A stretch of 64,000 nt of DNA from Sphingorhabdus sp. M41. GTDB lineage: Bacteria; Pseudomonadota; Alphaproteobacteria; Sphingomonadales; Sphingomonadaceae. This document shows, in pieces, positions 27,169-36,980 of this stretch (positions within the stretch are counted from its first letter, which is position 1; every line of letters begins with the position of its first letter). The notes under the pieces are model-generated. The model was not told the DNA's origin, searched no databases, and worked only from the letters and a program-made list of their open reading frames with translations. Position numbers and translations under genes: made by a program. The stretch spans positions 2,754,501 to 2,818,500 of the forward strand of contig NZ_CP014545.1 in assembly GCF_001586275.1 (NCBI RefSeq), written 5' to 3'.

Positions 27169-27536
27169 TTCCTGCTCCGGCTTAGCGTGATACCGATCTG
27201 CTCCCCTTTTTCGGAGATCAGCAATTTGACGATCTTCACGGTAACCCGCAACACATCCTGATCCTGCAGAAACAGCGTCTCGATGATATGGTCGGCTACC
27301 GCCTCGATCAGCTTGAAATGCACGCCCTCGGGCAGTGCCGTGGTAGCGGCATGTTTGAGATCCATGTAATTTTTGGAATGATCAAGCGAGGTGTCCGCTT
27401 CATAGCGTTCCTGTATCTTGAGCTCCGCCGCGATCGAAATGCGCAAAGGCTGCGGCAAATGGGTTTCTTCGGAATAGATGCCGGTGAGTACGTCAACATC
27501 GAGATCGTTGACTTCCAGGAGCAATGTGTCTGTCAT
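27165..27536 (-). CDS. folB: Dihydroneopterin aldolase
   Basis: The 123-residue protein follows the FolB pattern. LDVDVLTGIYSEETHLPQPL is the N-terminal strand and loop, DLKHAATTA is the start of the helix after the active-site region, and KLIEAVADHIIETLFLQD and the C-terminal VKIVKL strand complete it. FolB makes 6-hydroxymethyl-dihydropterin in folate synthesis and works as an octamer. It overlaps the pteridine-reductase gene, so the two act in one pterin module. The next gene upstream (27574) is on the same strand 37 bases away. Confidence 0.88.
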   Translation of the reverse strand: MTDTLLLEVNDLDVDVLTGIYSEETHLPQPLRISIAAELKIQERYEADTSLDHSKNYMDLKHAATTALPEGVHFKLIEAVADHIIETLFLQDQDVLRVTVKIVKLLISEKGEQIGITLSRSRK

Positions 27537-27573
27537 AGATATTCTCTGACCATGTTAGCGGGAAAATGGCAAG

Positions 27574-28458
27574 TCAGGCCGACCAGCGGGCGAAAATCGC
27601 GGTCGGCAAAAGCAGTCCCCGCGCTTCCTCGCGCACCGCCAGTTCACCCACCTCGATCGTGCCGCCAAGATGGGCCAGCTTCTCGTTGAGCAGCGAACCC
27701 AGCGCCAGCGCCGACATGCGCACGGCATAAACGGTCAGGAACAGGCAGCGACTGTCGGCGTCGAGCAGCTTCCCGCAATTCTCGACCAGTCCGGCCAGAT
27801 GCTCTTCCAGTCGCCAGATTTCACCATCCGGGCCGCGACCATATTTAGGCGGGTCGAGCAGGATCGCATCATAGCGCCGTTCGCGCCGCACTTCGCGGGC
27901 CGCAAATTTGGCCGCGTCGTCAATAATCCAGCGGATCGGACGATCGCTCATTCCCGACAGAGCCGCATTGTCGCGCGCTGCCGTCACCGATTTCTTCGAG
28001 GCATCGACATGCACCAGATTGGCTCCGGCTGCGGACAGCGCCAGCGTACCGACTCCGGTATAGCCAAACAGATTCATCATCTGCGGCGATTCGAGCGCCT
28101 TCAGATTGCCGCGGAACCAGCGCCAGACCGGGTCCATGTCGGGAAAATAGGCGAGATGCCGGAAAGGTGTGCACTGGGCGGTGAAAGTCACCTCCTCCCA
28201 GTTCATCTGCCAGCCTTCTTCCGGGACATTGGCGTTCAGATGCCAGCGTCCTCCGCCATCCTCGTCCGACGCGGGAATGAATTCGCCATCGGCCTGCCAG
28301 TCGTCCTTGGCCGGTGCCCACATCGCCTGCGGCTCCGGGCGGATGAAATGATATTTTCCATATCGCTCCAGCTTGCGGCCATGTCCGGAATCGATCAGCG
28401 CATAGTCGCTGCGCGGATCGCTGATCATCAATATCGGAACGAGGCTGGATTCAGCCAT
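27574..28458 (-). CDS. Class I SAM-dependent RNA methyltransferase (RlmI-like)
   Basis: The 294-residue protein has an N-terminal region (about 1-110, WQMNWEEVTFTAQCTPFRHLAYFP) typical of RlmI-like methyltransferases without the PUA domain. The Rossmann domain follows: motif I NLFGYTGVGTLALSAAGA, motif II VHVDASKKSV, and motif IV DPPKYGRGPDGE (DPPK as in 5-methylcytosine-type enzymes). The target is probably 23S rRNA or another RNA base, not provable here. It overlaps thrC by 8 bases and forms the last gene of the long cta-thrC operon. Confidence 0.82.
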   Translation of the reverse strand: MAESSLVPILMISDPRSDYALIDSGHGRKLERYGKYHFIRPEPQAMWAPAKDDWQADGEFIPASDEDGGGRWHLNANVPEEGWQMNWEEVTFTAQCTPFRHLAYFPDMDPVWRWFRGNLKALESPQMMNLFGYTGVGTLALSAAGANLVHVDASKKSVTAARDNAALSGMSDRPIRWIIDDAAKFAAREVRRERRYDAILLDPPKYGRGPDGEIWRLEEHLAGLVENCGKLLDADSRCLFLTVYAVRMSALALGSLLNEKLAHLGGTIEVGELAVREEARGLLLPTAIFARWSA

Positions 28459-29854
28459 CGGTCGGCGTGGCGTTGGACATGATAAATTCCTTCACCGCTT
28501 CATAAGTTCCAGGGAGCTTGGTATATTTTTCCTCCCGGTCAAACAGATCCCCCACGCGGCGCGGCAACGCCGGACGAATGCCGGTTGCCCGTTCCACGGC
28601 ATCGGGGAATTTCGCCGGATGGGCGGTGGCCAGTGTCACCACCGGTACCGCGGGATCGAGATCGGCATGCTGCGCGGCCGACAGACCGATGGCGCTATGC
28701 GGATCGATCACTTGACCGGCGCGGTCCTGCGCCCAGCGCATTGCCAGCGCCATATCGTCCGCATCGACACGGTGACTGGTAAACAGCGAAGCCGCAGCCT
28801 CCCGCATGCCGGACTCCAGCTGCATGTTATGGCTCTTTTCAAAGTTGGCCATGCGCGCAGCGGTTTTGCCGCCGTCGCGGCCTTCGAGATCAAACAAAAG
28901 CCGTTCGAAATTGCTGCTGATCTGAATATCCATCGAAGGCGCGGCGGTAGGGGTCACGGTTCCGGTGGAATAATCACCTGCACTCAATGCCCGGTGGAGG
29001 ATGTCATTGACGTTGGTCGCCACGATCAGCCGCTCGACCGGCAGTCCCATTTTCGAGGCGACATAACCGGCGAAAACATCTCCGAAATTGCCTGTCGGCA
29101 CGGAAAAGGCGATCTTGCGATGCGGAGCGCCCAATTGGCTCGCGGCGTAGAAATAATAAACGACCTGCGCCATCAGCCGCGCCCAGTTGATCGAATTTAC
29201 CGCCGAGATCGAGAAACGATTGGTCACTTCCTGATCGGCAAACATCCGCTTCACCATCGCCTGGGCATCATCGAAACTGCCATCGATCGCGATATTGTGA
29301 ACATTAGGCGCGCGCACCGTGGTCATCTGCCGACGCTGGACATCGGAAATCCGGCCATCGGGATGGATCATGAAGATATCGACCTTGTCCCGTCCCGCCA
29401 GCGCGTCAATTGCGGCTGAACCGGTGTCGCCGGAAGTCGCCCCGACAACCGTCAGATGCTTGTCCTGACGGGCGAGAAATTTCTCGAAAAACAAGCCCAG
29501 CAGCTGCAAAGCCACGTCCTTGAACGCGAGTGTCGGCCCGTGGAAAAGCTCGAGCAGCCATTGCCGCCCGTCGAGCTGTACCAACGGCGTTACCGCTTCA
29601 TGCGAGAACCGGCCATAAGCCTGTTCACAAATGTCACGCAGTTCCGCTTCATCAAGCGCATCGCCGACAAACGGCTGCATCACCCGGACGGCAACCTCGA
29701 CATAGGAAAGACCCGCCATCGCTGAAATTTCTGCGGGGCTGAACGACGGCCAGGATTCCGGCACATATAATCCGCCATCGCCAGCCAGACCGGCCAGGGT
29801 TACTTGTTCGAAATTCAGTGCAGGCGCTGCGCCTCTGGTAGAAATATAATCCAT
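28451..29854 (-). CDS. thrC: Threonine synthase
   Basis: Pyridoxal-phosphate enzyme converting O-phosphohomoserine to threonine. The 467-residue length fits the longer bacterial class. MDYISTRG and GDGGLYVPESWP are the family N-terminus, and the PLP Lys112 lies in HGPTLAFKDVALQ. GATSGDTGSAAIDAL is the phosphate-binding loop and SVPTGNFGDVFAGY the substrate region. ATG 29854 is chosen over a possible start at 29893 because it gives the normal N-terminus. It follows the SURF1 gene by 13 bases in the same transcript. Confidence 0.96.
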   Translation of the reverse strand: MDYISTRGAAPALNFEQVTLAGLAGDGGLYVPESWPSFSPAEISAMAGLSYVEVAVRVMQPFVGDALDEAELRDICEQAYGRFSHEAVTPLVQLDGRQWLLELFHGPTLAFKDVALQLLGLFFEKFLARQDKHLTVVGATSGDTGSAAIDALAGRDKVDIFMIHPDGRISDVQRRQMTTVRAPNVHNIAIDGSFDDAQAMVKRMFADQEVTNRFSISAVNSINWARLMAQVVYYFYAASQLGAPHRKIAFSVPTGNFGDVFAGYVASKMGLPVERLIVATNVNDILHRALSAGDYSTGTVTPTAAPSMDIQISSNFERLLFDLEGRDGGKTAARMANFEKSHNMQLESGMREAAASLFTSHRVDADDMALAMRWAQDRAGQVIDPHSAIGLSAAQHADLDPAVPVVTLATAHPAKFPDAVERATGIRPALPRRVGDLFDREEKYTKLPGTYEAVKEFIMSNATPTDG

Positions 29855-29867
29855 GATGGCGAGCGGG

Positions 29868-30473
29868 TTAGGACAAGTTGCCGGATTGGGCAACGCCCTT
29901 GTTGCGCCCCCGGAGCGCGATCAGAAAAATGATCAACGCAATGCCGGCGAAGAGAAACCACTGGACTGCGTAGGACAGATGATTGTTCGGAACGTCCTCC
30001 AGCGCGGGCGGCTGGCTTTTCTGCAACCCTGCAACCGGTTCGCTGGCGACCAGACGAATGATATACTGGCTGTCCGGCGCGATAATGCCGTCGACGATTC
30101 CGCCATCCCATTCCGGGTCATCCGGTCTCTCCGACCAGCCGGCTACGACTTGCGCGCCAGGGCCCTCAGCGCCTGCGGTGCGGCACTGGGCAATATGCGC
30201 CCAGCCCGACTGGCCGTTGGCGCTGCGCCCGCTGGTGGATCGCCAGCCGATAACTTCCAGACAGTTGACGGTCGACTTGCGGAAATAGGGCGCGTCCTCT
30301 GCGCTCGGCACGGCGGGATAAGCAATGGCAGGCATATCCGACGCCGCCGCATAGGTTGCCAGCAACCCGTTCTTCCAGTCTGCGCGCTGCAATTGCCAAA
30401 TGCCGAGACCGGCCATGGTGGCCACGGCAGCCAGAACGAGGATGGTAACGAATATCGGAAGCCGCTTGATCAT
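29868..30473 (-). CDS. SURF1-family cytochrome c oxidase assembly protein
   Basis: The 201-residue protein has two transmembrane helices, at the N-terminus (LPIFVTILVLAAVATMAGLG) and the C-terminus (WFLFAGIALIIFLIAL), with a periplasmic domain between. This is the SURF1/Shy1 layout. GLGIWQLQRADWK is the signature after helix 1 and NNHLSYAVQWF the one before helix 2. It helps insert heme a into subunit I. It overlaps the DUF983 gene by 4 bases (ATGA) and lies in the cta operon as in other alphaproteobacteria. Confidence 0.9.
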   Translation of the reverse strand: MIKRLPIFVTILVLAAVATMAGLGIWQLQRADWKNGLLATYAAASDMPAIAYPAVPSAEDAPYFRKSTVNCLEVIGWRSTSGRSANGQSGWAHIAQCRTAGAEGPGAQVVAGWSERPDDPEWDGGIVDGIIAPDSQYIIRLVASEPVAGLQKSQPPALEDVPNNHLSYAVQWFLFAGIALIIFLIALRGRNKGVAQSGNLS

Positions 30474-30862
30474 GGACAGTCGCTTCCGTCAATAGTGCCT
30501 TCGCGGGCCTGATTGCGATGCTCCAGAATCAGCAACAATGCCTTCGACACCCTGAGCGATCCGACAACCGCCGCCACGGTCAATGGTACCCAGAGCATTA
30601 TATGAATCCAGATCGGCGGATGAAAATTCGCCTCCACCGCCAAGGCCAGGCCGAGGATAATCGCGCCGACTATCAATGTCAGAAAAGCGGCCGGACCGTC
30701 GCCGACATTATATTGGCTGAAGTCGAGTCCGCAGGCTCGGCATTTGTCCGAGAATTTTGTCAGATTTGCGAACAATGTCTTTTGTCCGCAATTGGGGCAA
30801 AGACCAAAAAGGGCAGCAGGAAGAACCTCCGGCTGCCCTTTTTCATTTTCGGTTTTGGTCAA
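30470..30862 (-). CDS. DUF983 zinc-ribbon membrane protein
   Basis: A 130-residue protein whose first part carries two Cys pairs (CPNCG and CRACG) forming a likely zinc ribbon. Two membrane helices follow (about 59-77 and 85-100). It matches the DUF983 family, often located beside cytochrome oxidase genes, and so presumably helps assemble or tune the oxidase. Its position between ctaE (9 bases upstream) and SURF1 (4-base overlap) supports that. Confidence 0.85.
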   Translation of the reverse strand: MTKTENEKGQPEVLPAALFGLCPNCGQKTLFANLTKFSDKCRACGLDFSQYNVGDGPAAFLTLIVGAIILGLALAVEANFHPPIWIHIMLWVPLTVAAVVGSLRVSKALLLILEHRNQAREGTIDGSDCP

Positions 30863-30871
30863 CGCAATGGC

Positions 30872-31732
30872 CTAGTGGACCGCAGCGCCCCAGCCGCCCC
30901 AGACATAGACGACGATGAACAGGAACAACCAGACGACATCGACAAAATGCCAATACCAGGCAGCCGCTTCAAAGCCGAAATGCTGTTGCGGGGTGAAATG
31001 CCCCTTATAGGCCCGTGCCAGACAGACGATCAGGAAGATCGTGCCGACCAGAACGTGGAATCCGTGGAATCCGGTCGCCATATAGAATGCCGAGCTGTAA
31101 TTGAGACCAGCAAACGGGAATGGCGCAACACTATATTCATAGGCCTGAATGCACGAGAAGACCGCGCCAAGGATGATCGTCAGCCACAGACCGGTGATCA
31201 GGCCTTTCCGGTCACCGTGGATCAGCGAGTGGTGAGCCCAGGTAACGGTGGTGCCGGAGCACAGCAGGATCATCGTATTAAGCAGCGGCAGTTCAAAGGC
31301 GTTGAGAACCTCGATGCCCTTGGGTGGCCATTGCAGCAGCGCGGCGGCGCCATCCTGTCCGATATAATTTGTGACAATGCCATCAACCATTTCAAGCGGC
31401 TGAGGGAAAAGGGCGAAATCAAACCAGGCCCAGAACCAGCCCACGAAGAACATGACTTCCGATGCAATGAACAGAATCATCCCGTAGCGCAGATGCAACT
31501 GCACCACCGGTGTGTGATCACCCGCATGGGCTTCCTTGATCACATTGGACCACCAGGCGTAAAATGTCAGGCCGACAGCCGCCAGACCAACATAGAAAAT
31601 CAATGCACCAAATGCCATGTCGTGCATCCAGCGGATGCCGCCGATTGCCATGACAAACGCGGAAAACGAACCGACCAGCGGCCAGATGTCTGGCGGCAGA
31701 ATGTGATAATCATGATTTTTGGCACCGGCCAT
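30872..31732 (-). CDS. ctaE: Cytochrome c oxidase subunit III
   Basis: The 286-residue protein has seven membrane helices, the standard length and layout of subunit III of the aa3-type oxidase. It begins NHDYHILPPDIWPLVGSFSAF, the usual subunit III N-terminus, and has EVMFFVGWFWAWFDFALFP and the C-terminal WYWHFVDVVWLFLFIVVYVWG signature. It sits 31 bases after ctaG in the oxidase operon. Confidence 0.97.
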   Translation of the reverse strand: MAGAKNHDYHILPPDIWPLVGSFSAFVMAIGGIRWMHDMAFGALIFYVGLAAVGLTFYAWWSNVIKEAHAGDHTPVVQLHLRYGMILFIASEVMFFVGWFWAWFDFALFPQPLEMVDGIVTNYIGQDGAAALLQWPPKGIEVLNAFELPLLNTMILLCSGTTVTWAHHSLIHGDRKGLITGLWLTIILGAVFSCIQAYEYSVAPFPFAGLNYSSAFYMATGFHGFHVLVGTIFLIVCLARAYKGHFTPQQHFGFEAAAWYWHFVDVVWLFLFIVVYVWGGWGAAVH

Positions 31733-31763
31733 ATTATTTCCCTAACCTTGACTTGAATTTCTC

Positions 31764-32351
31764 TTAGCTATCGCCCGTACCGGCGTCTACTGCCGGCTCG
31801 TTCGTGGAGCGATAAAAGGTATAGCTAAGCGTAATTTCCTTGATATCTTTAGTTTCCGGATCATCCATGATCGCCGGGTCAACATAATAGAGCACCGGCA
31901 TCCGCATCGTCTGACCGGGCTTGAGCAACTGCTCACTGAAGCAGAAACATTGGATCTTGTTGAAATATTGACCGGCCAGTAGCGGGGTCACATTGAACGT
32001 GGCGGTACCGACAACCGGCTGGTCCGAGTCATTGGTGGCAATAAAAACCGCCATGTCGCGCGCGCCGACGGTGACATGGTCAACCGGCTGCTCCGGCTTG
32101 AAGGACCAGGGAAGCGCGGAATTGACATTCGAATCGAAACGGATCGACATCACCCGGTTGGTGGCATGGACTGTTGCGGCCTCTGCTTCACCGACGCGCT
32201 GGGTGGTTCCGGCATAGCCGGTCACGCGGCAGAACACCTCGTATAGCGGCACGGCGGCAAAACCCAGGCCGAGCATGCCGAGTCCCATCGCGCCCGCCAT
32301 CATGGCGCTGCGGCGGTTCTTGCCGGAAAGGGAGGTCTTTGTGATCGCCAT
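31764..32351 (-). CDS. ctaG: Cytochrome c oxidase assembly protein CtaG (Cox11)
   Basis: Copper chaperone for the CuB centre of subunit I. The 195-residue protein has one N-terminal membrane helix (about 15-37, MAGAMGLGMLGLGFAAVPLY) and a periplasmic Ig-like domain. The copper-binding motif CFCF occurs in FNKIQCFCFSEQLL, and FDSNVNSALPW and VLYYVDPAI are family patches. The ATG overlaps the stop of the 53-codon gene upstream by one base. Confidence 0.95.
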   Translation of the reverse strand: MAITKTSLSGKNRRSAMMAGAMGLGMLGLGFAAVPLYEVFCRVTGYAGTTQRVGEAEAATVHATNRVMSIRFDSNVNSALPWSFKPEQPVDHVTVGARDMAVFIATNDSDQPVVGTATFNVTPLLAGQYFNKIQCFCFSEQLLKPGQTMRMPVLYYVDPAIMDDPETKDIKEITLSYTFYRSTNEPAVDAGTGDS

Positions 32352-32512
32352 CAGGAACCCGACCCGATTTTGACGATCGTAATGAAGTAAAACAGCACAA
32401 CCATGAACAGCAGCAGCCCGGCCATGATAACCGCGCGATGCTTTTGCCGGGCCTGATAGAGCTTCTGCTGTTCCGGCGTCATCGGAGCTTTTTCACTGTC
32501 AATCTCGCTCAT
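32351..32512 (-). CDS. Small single-pass membrane protein between ctaB and ctaG
   Basis: A 53-residue protein too short for most gene callers. The polar N-terminus has a possible short helix ([20 protein letters not shown]) and one hydrophobic stretch ([20 protein letters not shown]). It starts at ATG 32512, overlapping the ctaB stop (ATGA), and its TGA overlaps the ctaG ATG by one base. Such tight double overlap strongly suggests a real, translated gene. Small membrane ORFs are known at this place in other alphaproteobacterial cta operons and are thought to serve oxidase assembly. The function here is inferred from position only. Confidence 0.8.
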   Translation of the reverse strand: MSEIDSEKAPMTPEQQKLYQARQKHRAVIMAGLLLFMVVLFYFITIVKIGSGS

Positions 32513-33414
32513 GCCAATATCATCCGGTCCGCGACAATCGCTGCGAACAGCGAAAATAGATAAAGGATCGAAAATTTGAACAGCCGCTTTTCAGCCGTCA
32601 TCTCATCTGGCCGGGTCGTTGTACTGCGCGACACCCGCCATGAAAGAACACAGAAAATGAGGCTCAGAATGATCGCGGCGGTGCCATAGATCACACCGGC
32701 CAGCCCCAGCGCAAAGGGCGCGATGGCGATTGCTGCCAGTATCAGACTATAACCAAAAATCTGGAGACGAGTCGATTGCCGACCGGCAACCACCGGCATC
32801 ATCGGCACACCGGCTTTGGAATAGTCGCTGTTCATGAACAGGGCGAGCGCCCAGAAATGCGGCGGCGTCCAGAAGAAAATAATCGCAAACAGCAGGAACG
32901 GCATCACCGTCATGTCGCCGGTAACCGCAGCCCATCCTATCGCTGGTGGGAACGCCCCGGCGGCGCCGCCAATCACGATATTTTGCGGCGTGCTGCGCTT
33001 CAGCCAGATAGTATAGACCACGGCGTAGAAGAAGATCGAAAAGGCCAGGAATATGGCGCTGAACCAGTTTACGGCCACGCCCATCAGCAGAACCGAGAAA
33101 ACCGACATTCCGATACCGAAATGCAGCGCGGTTTCGCGGTCCATCCGGCCAGCCGGCAGCGGCCTCTGGCTGGTCCGCTTCATGATCGCATCGATATCCG
33201 ATTCATACCACTGGTTGAGCGCAGCCGAAGCCCCTGCCCCGAGGCTGATCGCGAGGATCGCGGTAAAGCCGATCACCGGGTGGATTGTTCCCGGCGCCGC
33301 CAGCAATCCGCAAAGCGCCGTGAATATAACCAGCGACATCACGCGCGGCTTGGTCAGCGCGAAGAGATCCTTCGCGCTGGCCAGGCCTTGTATTGTCTGT
33401 GACGCAGTGGTCAT
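32509..33414 (-). CDS. ctaB: Protoheme IX farnesyltransferase (heme O synthase)
   Basis: Membrane prenyltransferase of the UbiA superfamily, adding farnesyl to heme B for the aa3 oxidase. The 301-residue product has the first Asp-rich site [20 protein letters not shown], with the family KRTxxRPLP-type motif, and the second site [12 protein letters not shown]. Nine membrane helices are visible. ATG 33414 is chosen (GGAAAG 6 bases upstream); a TTG at 33426 is in frame but less likely. ctaD ends 32 bases upstream. Confidence 0.95.
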   Translation of the reverse strand: MTTASQTIQGLASAKDLFALTKPRVMSLVIFTALCGLLAAPGTIHPVIGFTAILAISLGAGASAALNQWYESDIDAIMKRTSQRPLPAGRMDRETALHFGIGMSVFSVLLMGVAVNWFSAIFLAFSIFFYAVVYTIWLKRSTPQNIVIGGAAGAFPPAIGWAAVTGDMTVMPFLLFAIIFFWTPPHFWALALFMNSDYSKAGVPMMPVVAGRQSTRLQIFGYSLILAAIAIAPFALGLAGVIYGTAAIILSLIFCVLSWRVSRSTTTRPDEMTAEKRLFKFSILYLFSLFAAIVADRMILA

Positions 33415-33446
33415 TTTTCTTTCCAAACTTCCGGCTGATTCTCAGA

Positions 33447-35108
33447 TCACTTGATCTGAGGCAGCGTTTCGAACTGGTGGAACGGCGGCGGGCTGGACAA
33501 TGTCCATTCCAGCGTCGTCGCGCCTTCGCCCCAGTAATTGCCTTCCACTCGACGGCCAGCCAGCAAGGCGTAGCCGATGTTCACGAAGAAGATCAGCACA
33601 CCGACCAGCATCACGGCATAGCCGATCGAGCTGATCTGGTTCCAGTAAGCAAACTGCTCCGGATAGTCGGCATAGCGACGTGGCATGCCCTGCTGTCCGA
33701 GGAAGTGCTGCGGGAAGAACAGGATGTTCACGCCGATGAAGAAGATCCAGAAATGGAGCTGCCCCAGCAATTCGCTGTACATCCGGCCCGACATTTTCGG
33801 GAACCAGTAGTAGAAGCCGGCAAAGATCGAGAAGACCGCACCCAGCGACAGCACATAGTGGAAGTGAGCAACCACATAATATGTGTCATGGAGATTGTCG
33901 TCGATACCGCCATTGGCCAGCACAACACCGGTCACGCCACCAACGGTGAACATGAAGATGAAGCCAAGCGCCCACATCATCGGTGTCTTGAAGGACATCG
34001 AGCCGCCCCACATGGTCGCGATCCACGAGAAGATCTTGATGCCGGTCGGCACCGCGATCACCATGGTGGCTGCGGTGAAGTACATTTTCACGTTAACCGA
34101 CATGCCGGTGGTGAACATATGGTGCGCCCAGACCACGAAGCCGACCACGCCGATGGCAACCATCGCATAGGCCATGCCGAGATAGCCGAACACCGGCTTG
34201 CGGCTGAAAGTCGCGACGATATGGCTGATCATGCCGAAACCGGGCAGGATCATGATGTAGACTTCGGGGTGACCGAAGAACCAGAACAGATGCTGGTACA
34301 GAACCGGATCACCGCCACCGGCAGCGTCATAGAAAGTCGTACCGAAGTTACGGTCGGTTAGCAGCATCGTGATTGCAGCAGCCAGCACCGGAAGCGCCAG
34401 AAGCAGCAGAAATGCGGTAACCAGAACCGACCAGACAAATAGCGGCATTTTGTGCAGGGTCATACCCGGCGCGCGCATGTTGAAAATGGTGGTGATGAAG
34501 TTGATTGCGCCAAGGATGGAGGACGCACCCGCCAGATGGAGCGACAGAATCGCCATGTCCACCGCCGGACCAACCGACCCGCTGGTCGAGAGCGGCGCAT
34601 AGACCGTCCAGCCGGTGCCCGCACCATTGCCGGTGCCGCCGGGGACAAAGGATGACCCCAAAAGCAACAGAAACGCAGGGACAAGCAACCAGAAACTGAC
34701 ATTGTTCATCCGCGGAAAGGCCATGTCCGGCGCACCGATCATCAGCGGCACGAACCAGTTACCGAAACCGCCAATCATCGCCGGCATGACCATGAAGAAG
34801 ACCATGATCAGACCATGTGCGGTAATCAGCACGTTCCAGAGGTGGTAGGCTTGATCCAGCGACGCTTCGCTGCCGTTGGAAATGCTTGCCCAGGCCTGCA
34901 GATACTGGATACCCGGCTCAGCCAGCTCCAGACGCATCAGACCGGAAATCGCACCACCGATGATGCCCGCGATAATCGCGAAAATCAGATAGAGAGTGCC
35001 GATGTCCTTGTGGTTGGTCGACATGAACCAGCGCTGGAAAAAGGCCGGCTTGTGATCCGCATCATGCGCGTGATCATCAATATGGCCATCTGCTGTGATA
35101 GTTGTCAT
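33447..35108 (-). CDS. ctaD: Cytochrome c oxidase subunit I
   Basis: The catalytic subunit of an aa3-type cytochrome c oxidase, 553 residues with 12 membrane helices. The heme-copper ligands are in [20 protein letters not shown] (low-spin heme His), [17 protein letters not shown] (CuB His with the cross-linked Tyr), [11 protein letters not shown] (CuB His pair) and [15 protein letters not shown] (high-spin and low-spin heme His). The proton-pumping D-channel Asp is in [16 protein letters not shown], preceded by [10 protein letters not shown]. It lies 11 bases after ctaC. Confidence 0.97.
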   Translation of the reverse strand: MTTITADGHIDDHAHDADHKPAFFQRWFMSTNHKDIGTLYLIFAIIAGIIGGAISGLMRLELAEPGIQYLQAWASISNGSEASLDQAYHLWNVLITAHGLIMVFFMVMPAMIGGFGNWFVPLMIGAPDMAFPRMNNVSFWLLVPAFLLLLGSSFVPGGTGNGAGTGWTVYAPLSTSGSVGPAVDMAILSLHLAGASSILGAINFITTIFNMRAPGMTLHKMPLFVWSVLVTAFLLLLALPVLAAAITMLLTDRNFGTTFYDAAGGGDPVLYQHLFWFFGHPEVYIMILPGFGMISHIVATFSRKPVFGYLGMAYAMVAIGVVGFVVWAHHMFTTGMSVNVKMYFTAATMVIAVPTGIKIFSWIATMWGGSMSFKTPMMWALGFIFMFTVGGVTGVVLANGGIDDNLHDTYYVVAHFHYVLSLGAVFSIFAGFYYWFPKMSGRMYSELLGQLHFWIFFIGVNILFFPQHFLGQQGMPRRYADYPEQFAYWNQISSIGYAVMLVGVLIFFVNIGYALLAGRRVEGNYWGEGATTLEWTLSSPPPFHQFETLPQIK

Positions 35109-35119
35109 TGCTCTAACCC

Positions 35120-36148
35120 TCAGTTGGTCGCAGCGGCTGCAACGGCAGGCGCAATTTCGGTTGTCGTGTCATTGACTGCAGCGACTTCGGCGACAGCAGG
35201 CTCTGCTGCTTCGCCTTTCACCGTGCCGCCATTGGCGCGAACCCAGTTGTTGAATTTTTCTTGCGAGAGAACTTCAACCGTGATCGGCATGAAGCCGTGA
35301 CGCGCTCCGCAAAGCTCCGAACACTGGCCATAATATACGCCTTCACGGTCGATCTGCAGAACCTTTTCATTGATTCTTCCGGGAACCGCATCAAGCTTGA
35401 ACCAGGCCGAAGGAATGGCGAAGCTGTGGATGACGTCCGCTGCGGTGATCAGCAGCTTGACCGGCTTGCCGACCGGGATAACCATACGGTTGTCGGCGGC
35501 CAGCTGATGGGGTTCGCCCCGCGCAGCCGCATCTTCTTCCGACAGCATGTTGGAAATGACTTCGAAATCGCCATTGTCGGGATAGCTATAGCCCCAATAC
35601 CACTGATATCCGGTTACCTTCACGGTCAGCGCATCTTCTGGCGCTGGCTCAAACTGGCGGGCAAGCAGACTGATCGAAGGCACCGCGATGACGACCAGGA
35701 TCAGAACCGGAATGACCGTCCAGATAATTTCGATGAATGTATTGTGCGTGGTTTTCGACGGCTCGGGATTGGCACCGCGACGAAAGCGGAAGACGACCCA
35801 GAACAAAAGAAAGAGAACCAGCAAGCTGACACCAACCATCATCGGGACGAGGATCGCATTGTTGATCCAATGTGCGGTCTGGCCGGTTTCGCTGAACTGC
35901 TGCTGAAAATCAATGCCGCCATCGACCGGCATGCCGATGCCTGGCGTAGGTTTCATCGGGGTATAAAGGGCTGGATCAAGTCCGGATGCGGTCGCTTCCG
36001 CCGCCGCTGGTACATCCGCCGCTTCAACTGCGCTGGCCGCTGCCGGATCTACGACTGGCGCTGCCGGCAATGCTTCCTGCGCCGACAATGCTGCCGGCGT
36101 GAGAATCAGGCCGATGGCCAGAATCCAAGCTTTAACAAAATGAGTCAT
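35120..36148 (-). CDS. ctaC: Cytochrome c oxidase subunit II
   Basis: Periplasmic CuA subunit, 342 residues. A signal peptide ends near LSAQ (residue 24). An Ala/Pro-rich linker with an [13 protein letters not shown] run comes before the first helix. The two membrane helices lie around 99-120 and 143-163. The CuA site is complete: [17 protein letters not shown] and [13 protein letters not shown] (two Cys, His, Met). It is the first gene of the operon ctaC-D-B-53aa-G-E-DUF983-SURF1-thrC-methyltransferase. The C-terminus is an Ala-rich, low-complexity extension of about 40 residues. Confidence 0.96.
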   Translation of the reverse strand: MTHFVKAWILAIGLILTPAALSAQEALPAAPVVDPAAASAVEAADVPAAAEATASGLDPALYTPMKPTPGIGMPVDGGIDFQQQFSETGQTAHWINNAILVPMMVGVSLLVLFLLFWVVFRFRRGANPEPSKTTHNTFIEIIWTVIPVLILVVIAVPSISLLARQFEPAPEDALTVKVTGYQWYWGYSYPDNGDFEVISNMLSEEDAAARGEPHQLAADNRMVIPVGKPVKLLITAADVIHSFAIPSAWFKLDAVPGRINEKVLQIDREGVYYGQCSELCGARHGFMPITVEVLSQEKFNNWVRANGGTVKGEAAEPAVAEVAAVNDTTTEIAPAVAAAATN

Positions 36149-36386
36149 ATATTGCTCAACCCTATCTTACCCCAAGTTTCGGTAGTTTTCCGGCGATGGC
36201 CCGACATCTGGAATCAGCGAGCCCGGCCTGAAATAGTCCGATTGTGGCGGCTTATAGGCATGGTTGCTGCAAGCCTCAAGCTACCGAATAGATATTTTTT
36301 CAGTTTTTTGACTTTAATTTTTCTGGCAATGCAGCAGCAATATGCCCATTTGGGCAGAAAGAAGCAAAATAGAGCAGGATGAAACA

Positions 36387-36980
36387 TTGACAGAAGACGA
36401 GATTTTAGCCGAATTCCGAAGCTGTGATGCCTTGCTGGAAGGCCATTTCATCCTCTCGTCCGGTCGCCATGGCGCCCAATATTTACAATGCGCGCGGTTG
36501 TTGATGGACCCGGCGCGGGCCTCGCGGATGGCTGAAGCGCTGGTCACCAAGATTCCGCAGAATATCAGGCGTTCAATCGATATTGTAGTGTCGCCGGCGA
36601 TGGGCGGTGTGATTATCGGCCATGAAATGGGGCGAGCACTGGGTCTCGAGGCGCTGTTCCTCGAACGGCCCGACGGCACGTTCGAACTGCGCCGCGGTTT
36701 CCGACTGAAGCCGGGCCAGAAGGTGCTGATGATGGAAGATGTCGTTACCACCGGCCTGTCGTCGCGCGAAGCGATTCAGGCAATCCGGGATGCAGGCGGC
36801 GACGTGATTGCCGCCGGCGCGCTGATTGACCGATCCAATGGTGCCGCGCAATTTGATGTGCCCTTCTTCCCGCTGGTGACGCTGGACGTGCCATCCTATG
36901 CCGCCGATGAACTGCCACCCGAACTGGCCGCGATACCAGCCACCAAGCCCGGCAGCCGCGCCGGGATTCCAGCCGGGTGA
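36387..36980 (+). CDS. pyrE: Orotate phosphoribosyltransferase
   Basis: Makes orotidine 5'-phosphate from orotate and PRPP in pyrimidine synthesis. The PRPP motif is VLMMEDVVTTGLSS, with ALLEGHFILSSGRH the orotate region and SPAMGGVIIGHE typical of the family. The TTG at 36387 is chosen because it has AGAGCAGGA 7 bases upstream and gives the family N-terminus (TEDEILAEFRSC). The in-frame ATG at 36342 would add 15 atypical residues and has no clear ribosome-binding site. The stop overlaps the pdxJ start (GTGA). Confidence 0.93.
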   Translation: MTEDEILAEFRSCDALLEGHFILSSGRHGAQYLQCARLLMDPARASRMAEALVTKIPQNIRRSIDIVVSPAMGGVIIGHEMGRALGLEALFLERPDGTFELRRGFRLKPGQKVLMMEDVVTTGLSSREAIQAIRDAGGDVIAAGALIDRSNGAAQFDVPFFPLVTLDVPSYAADELPPELAAIPATKPGSRAGIPAG

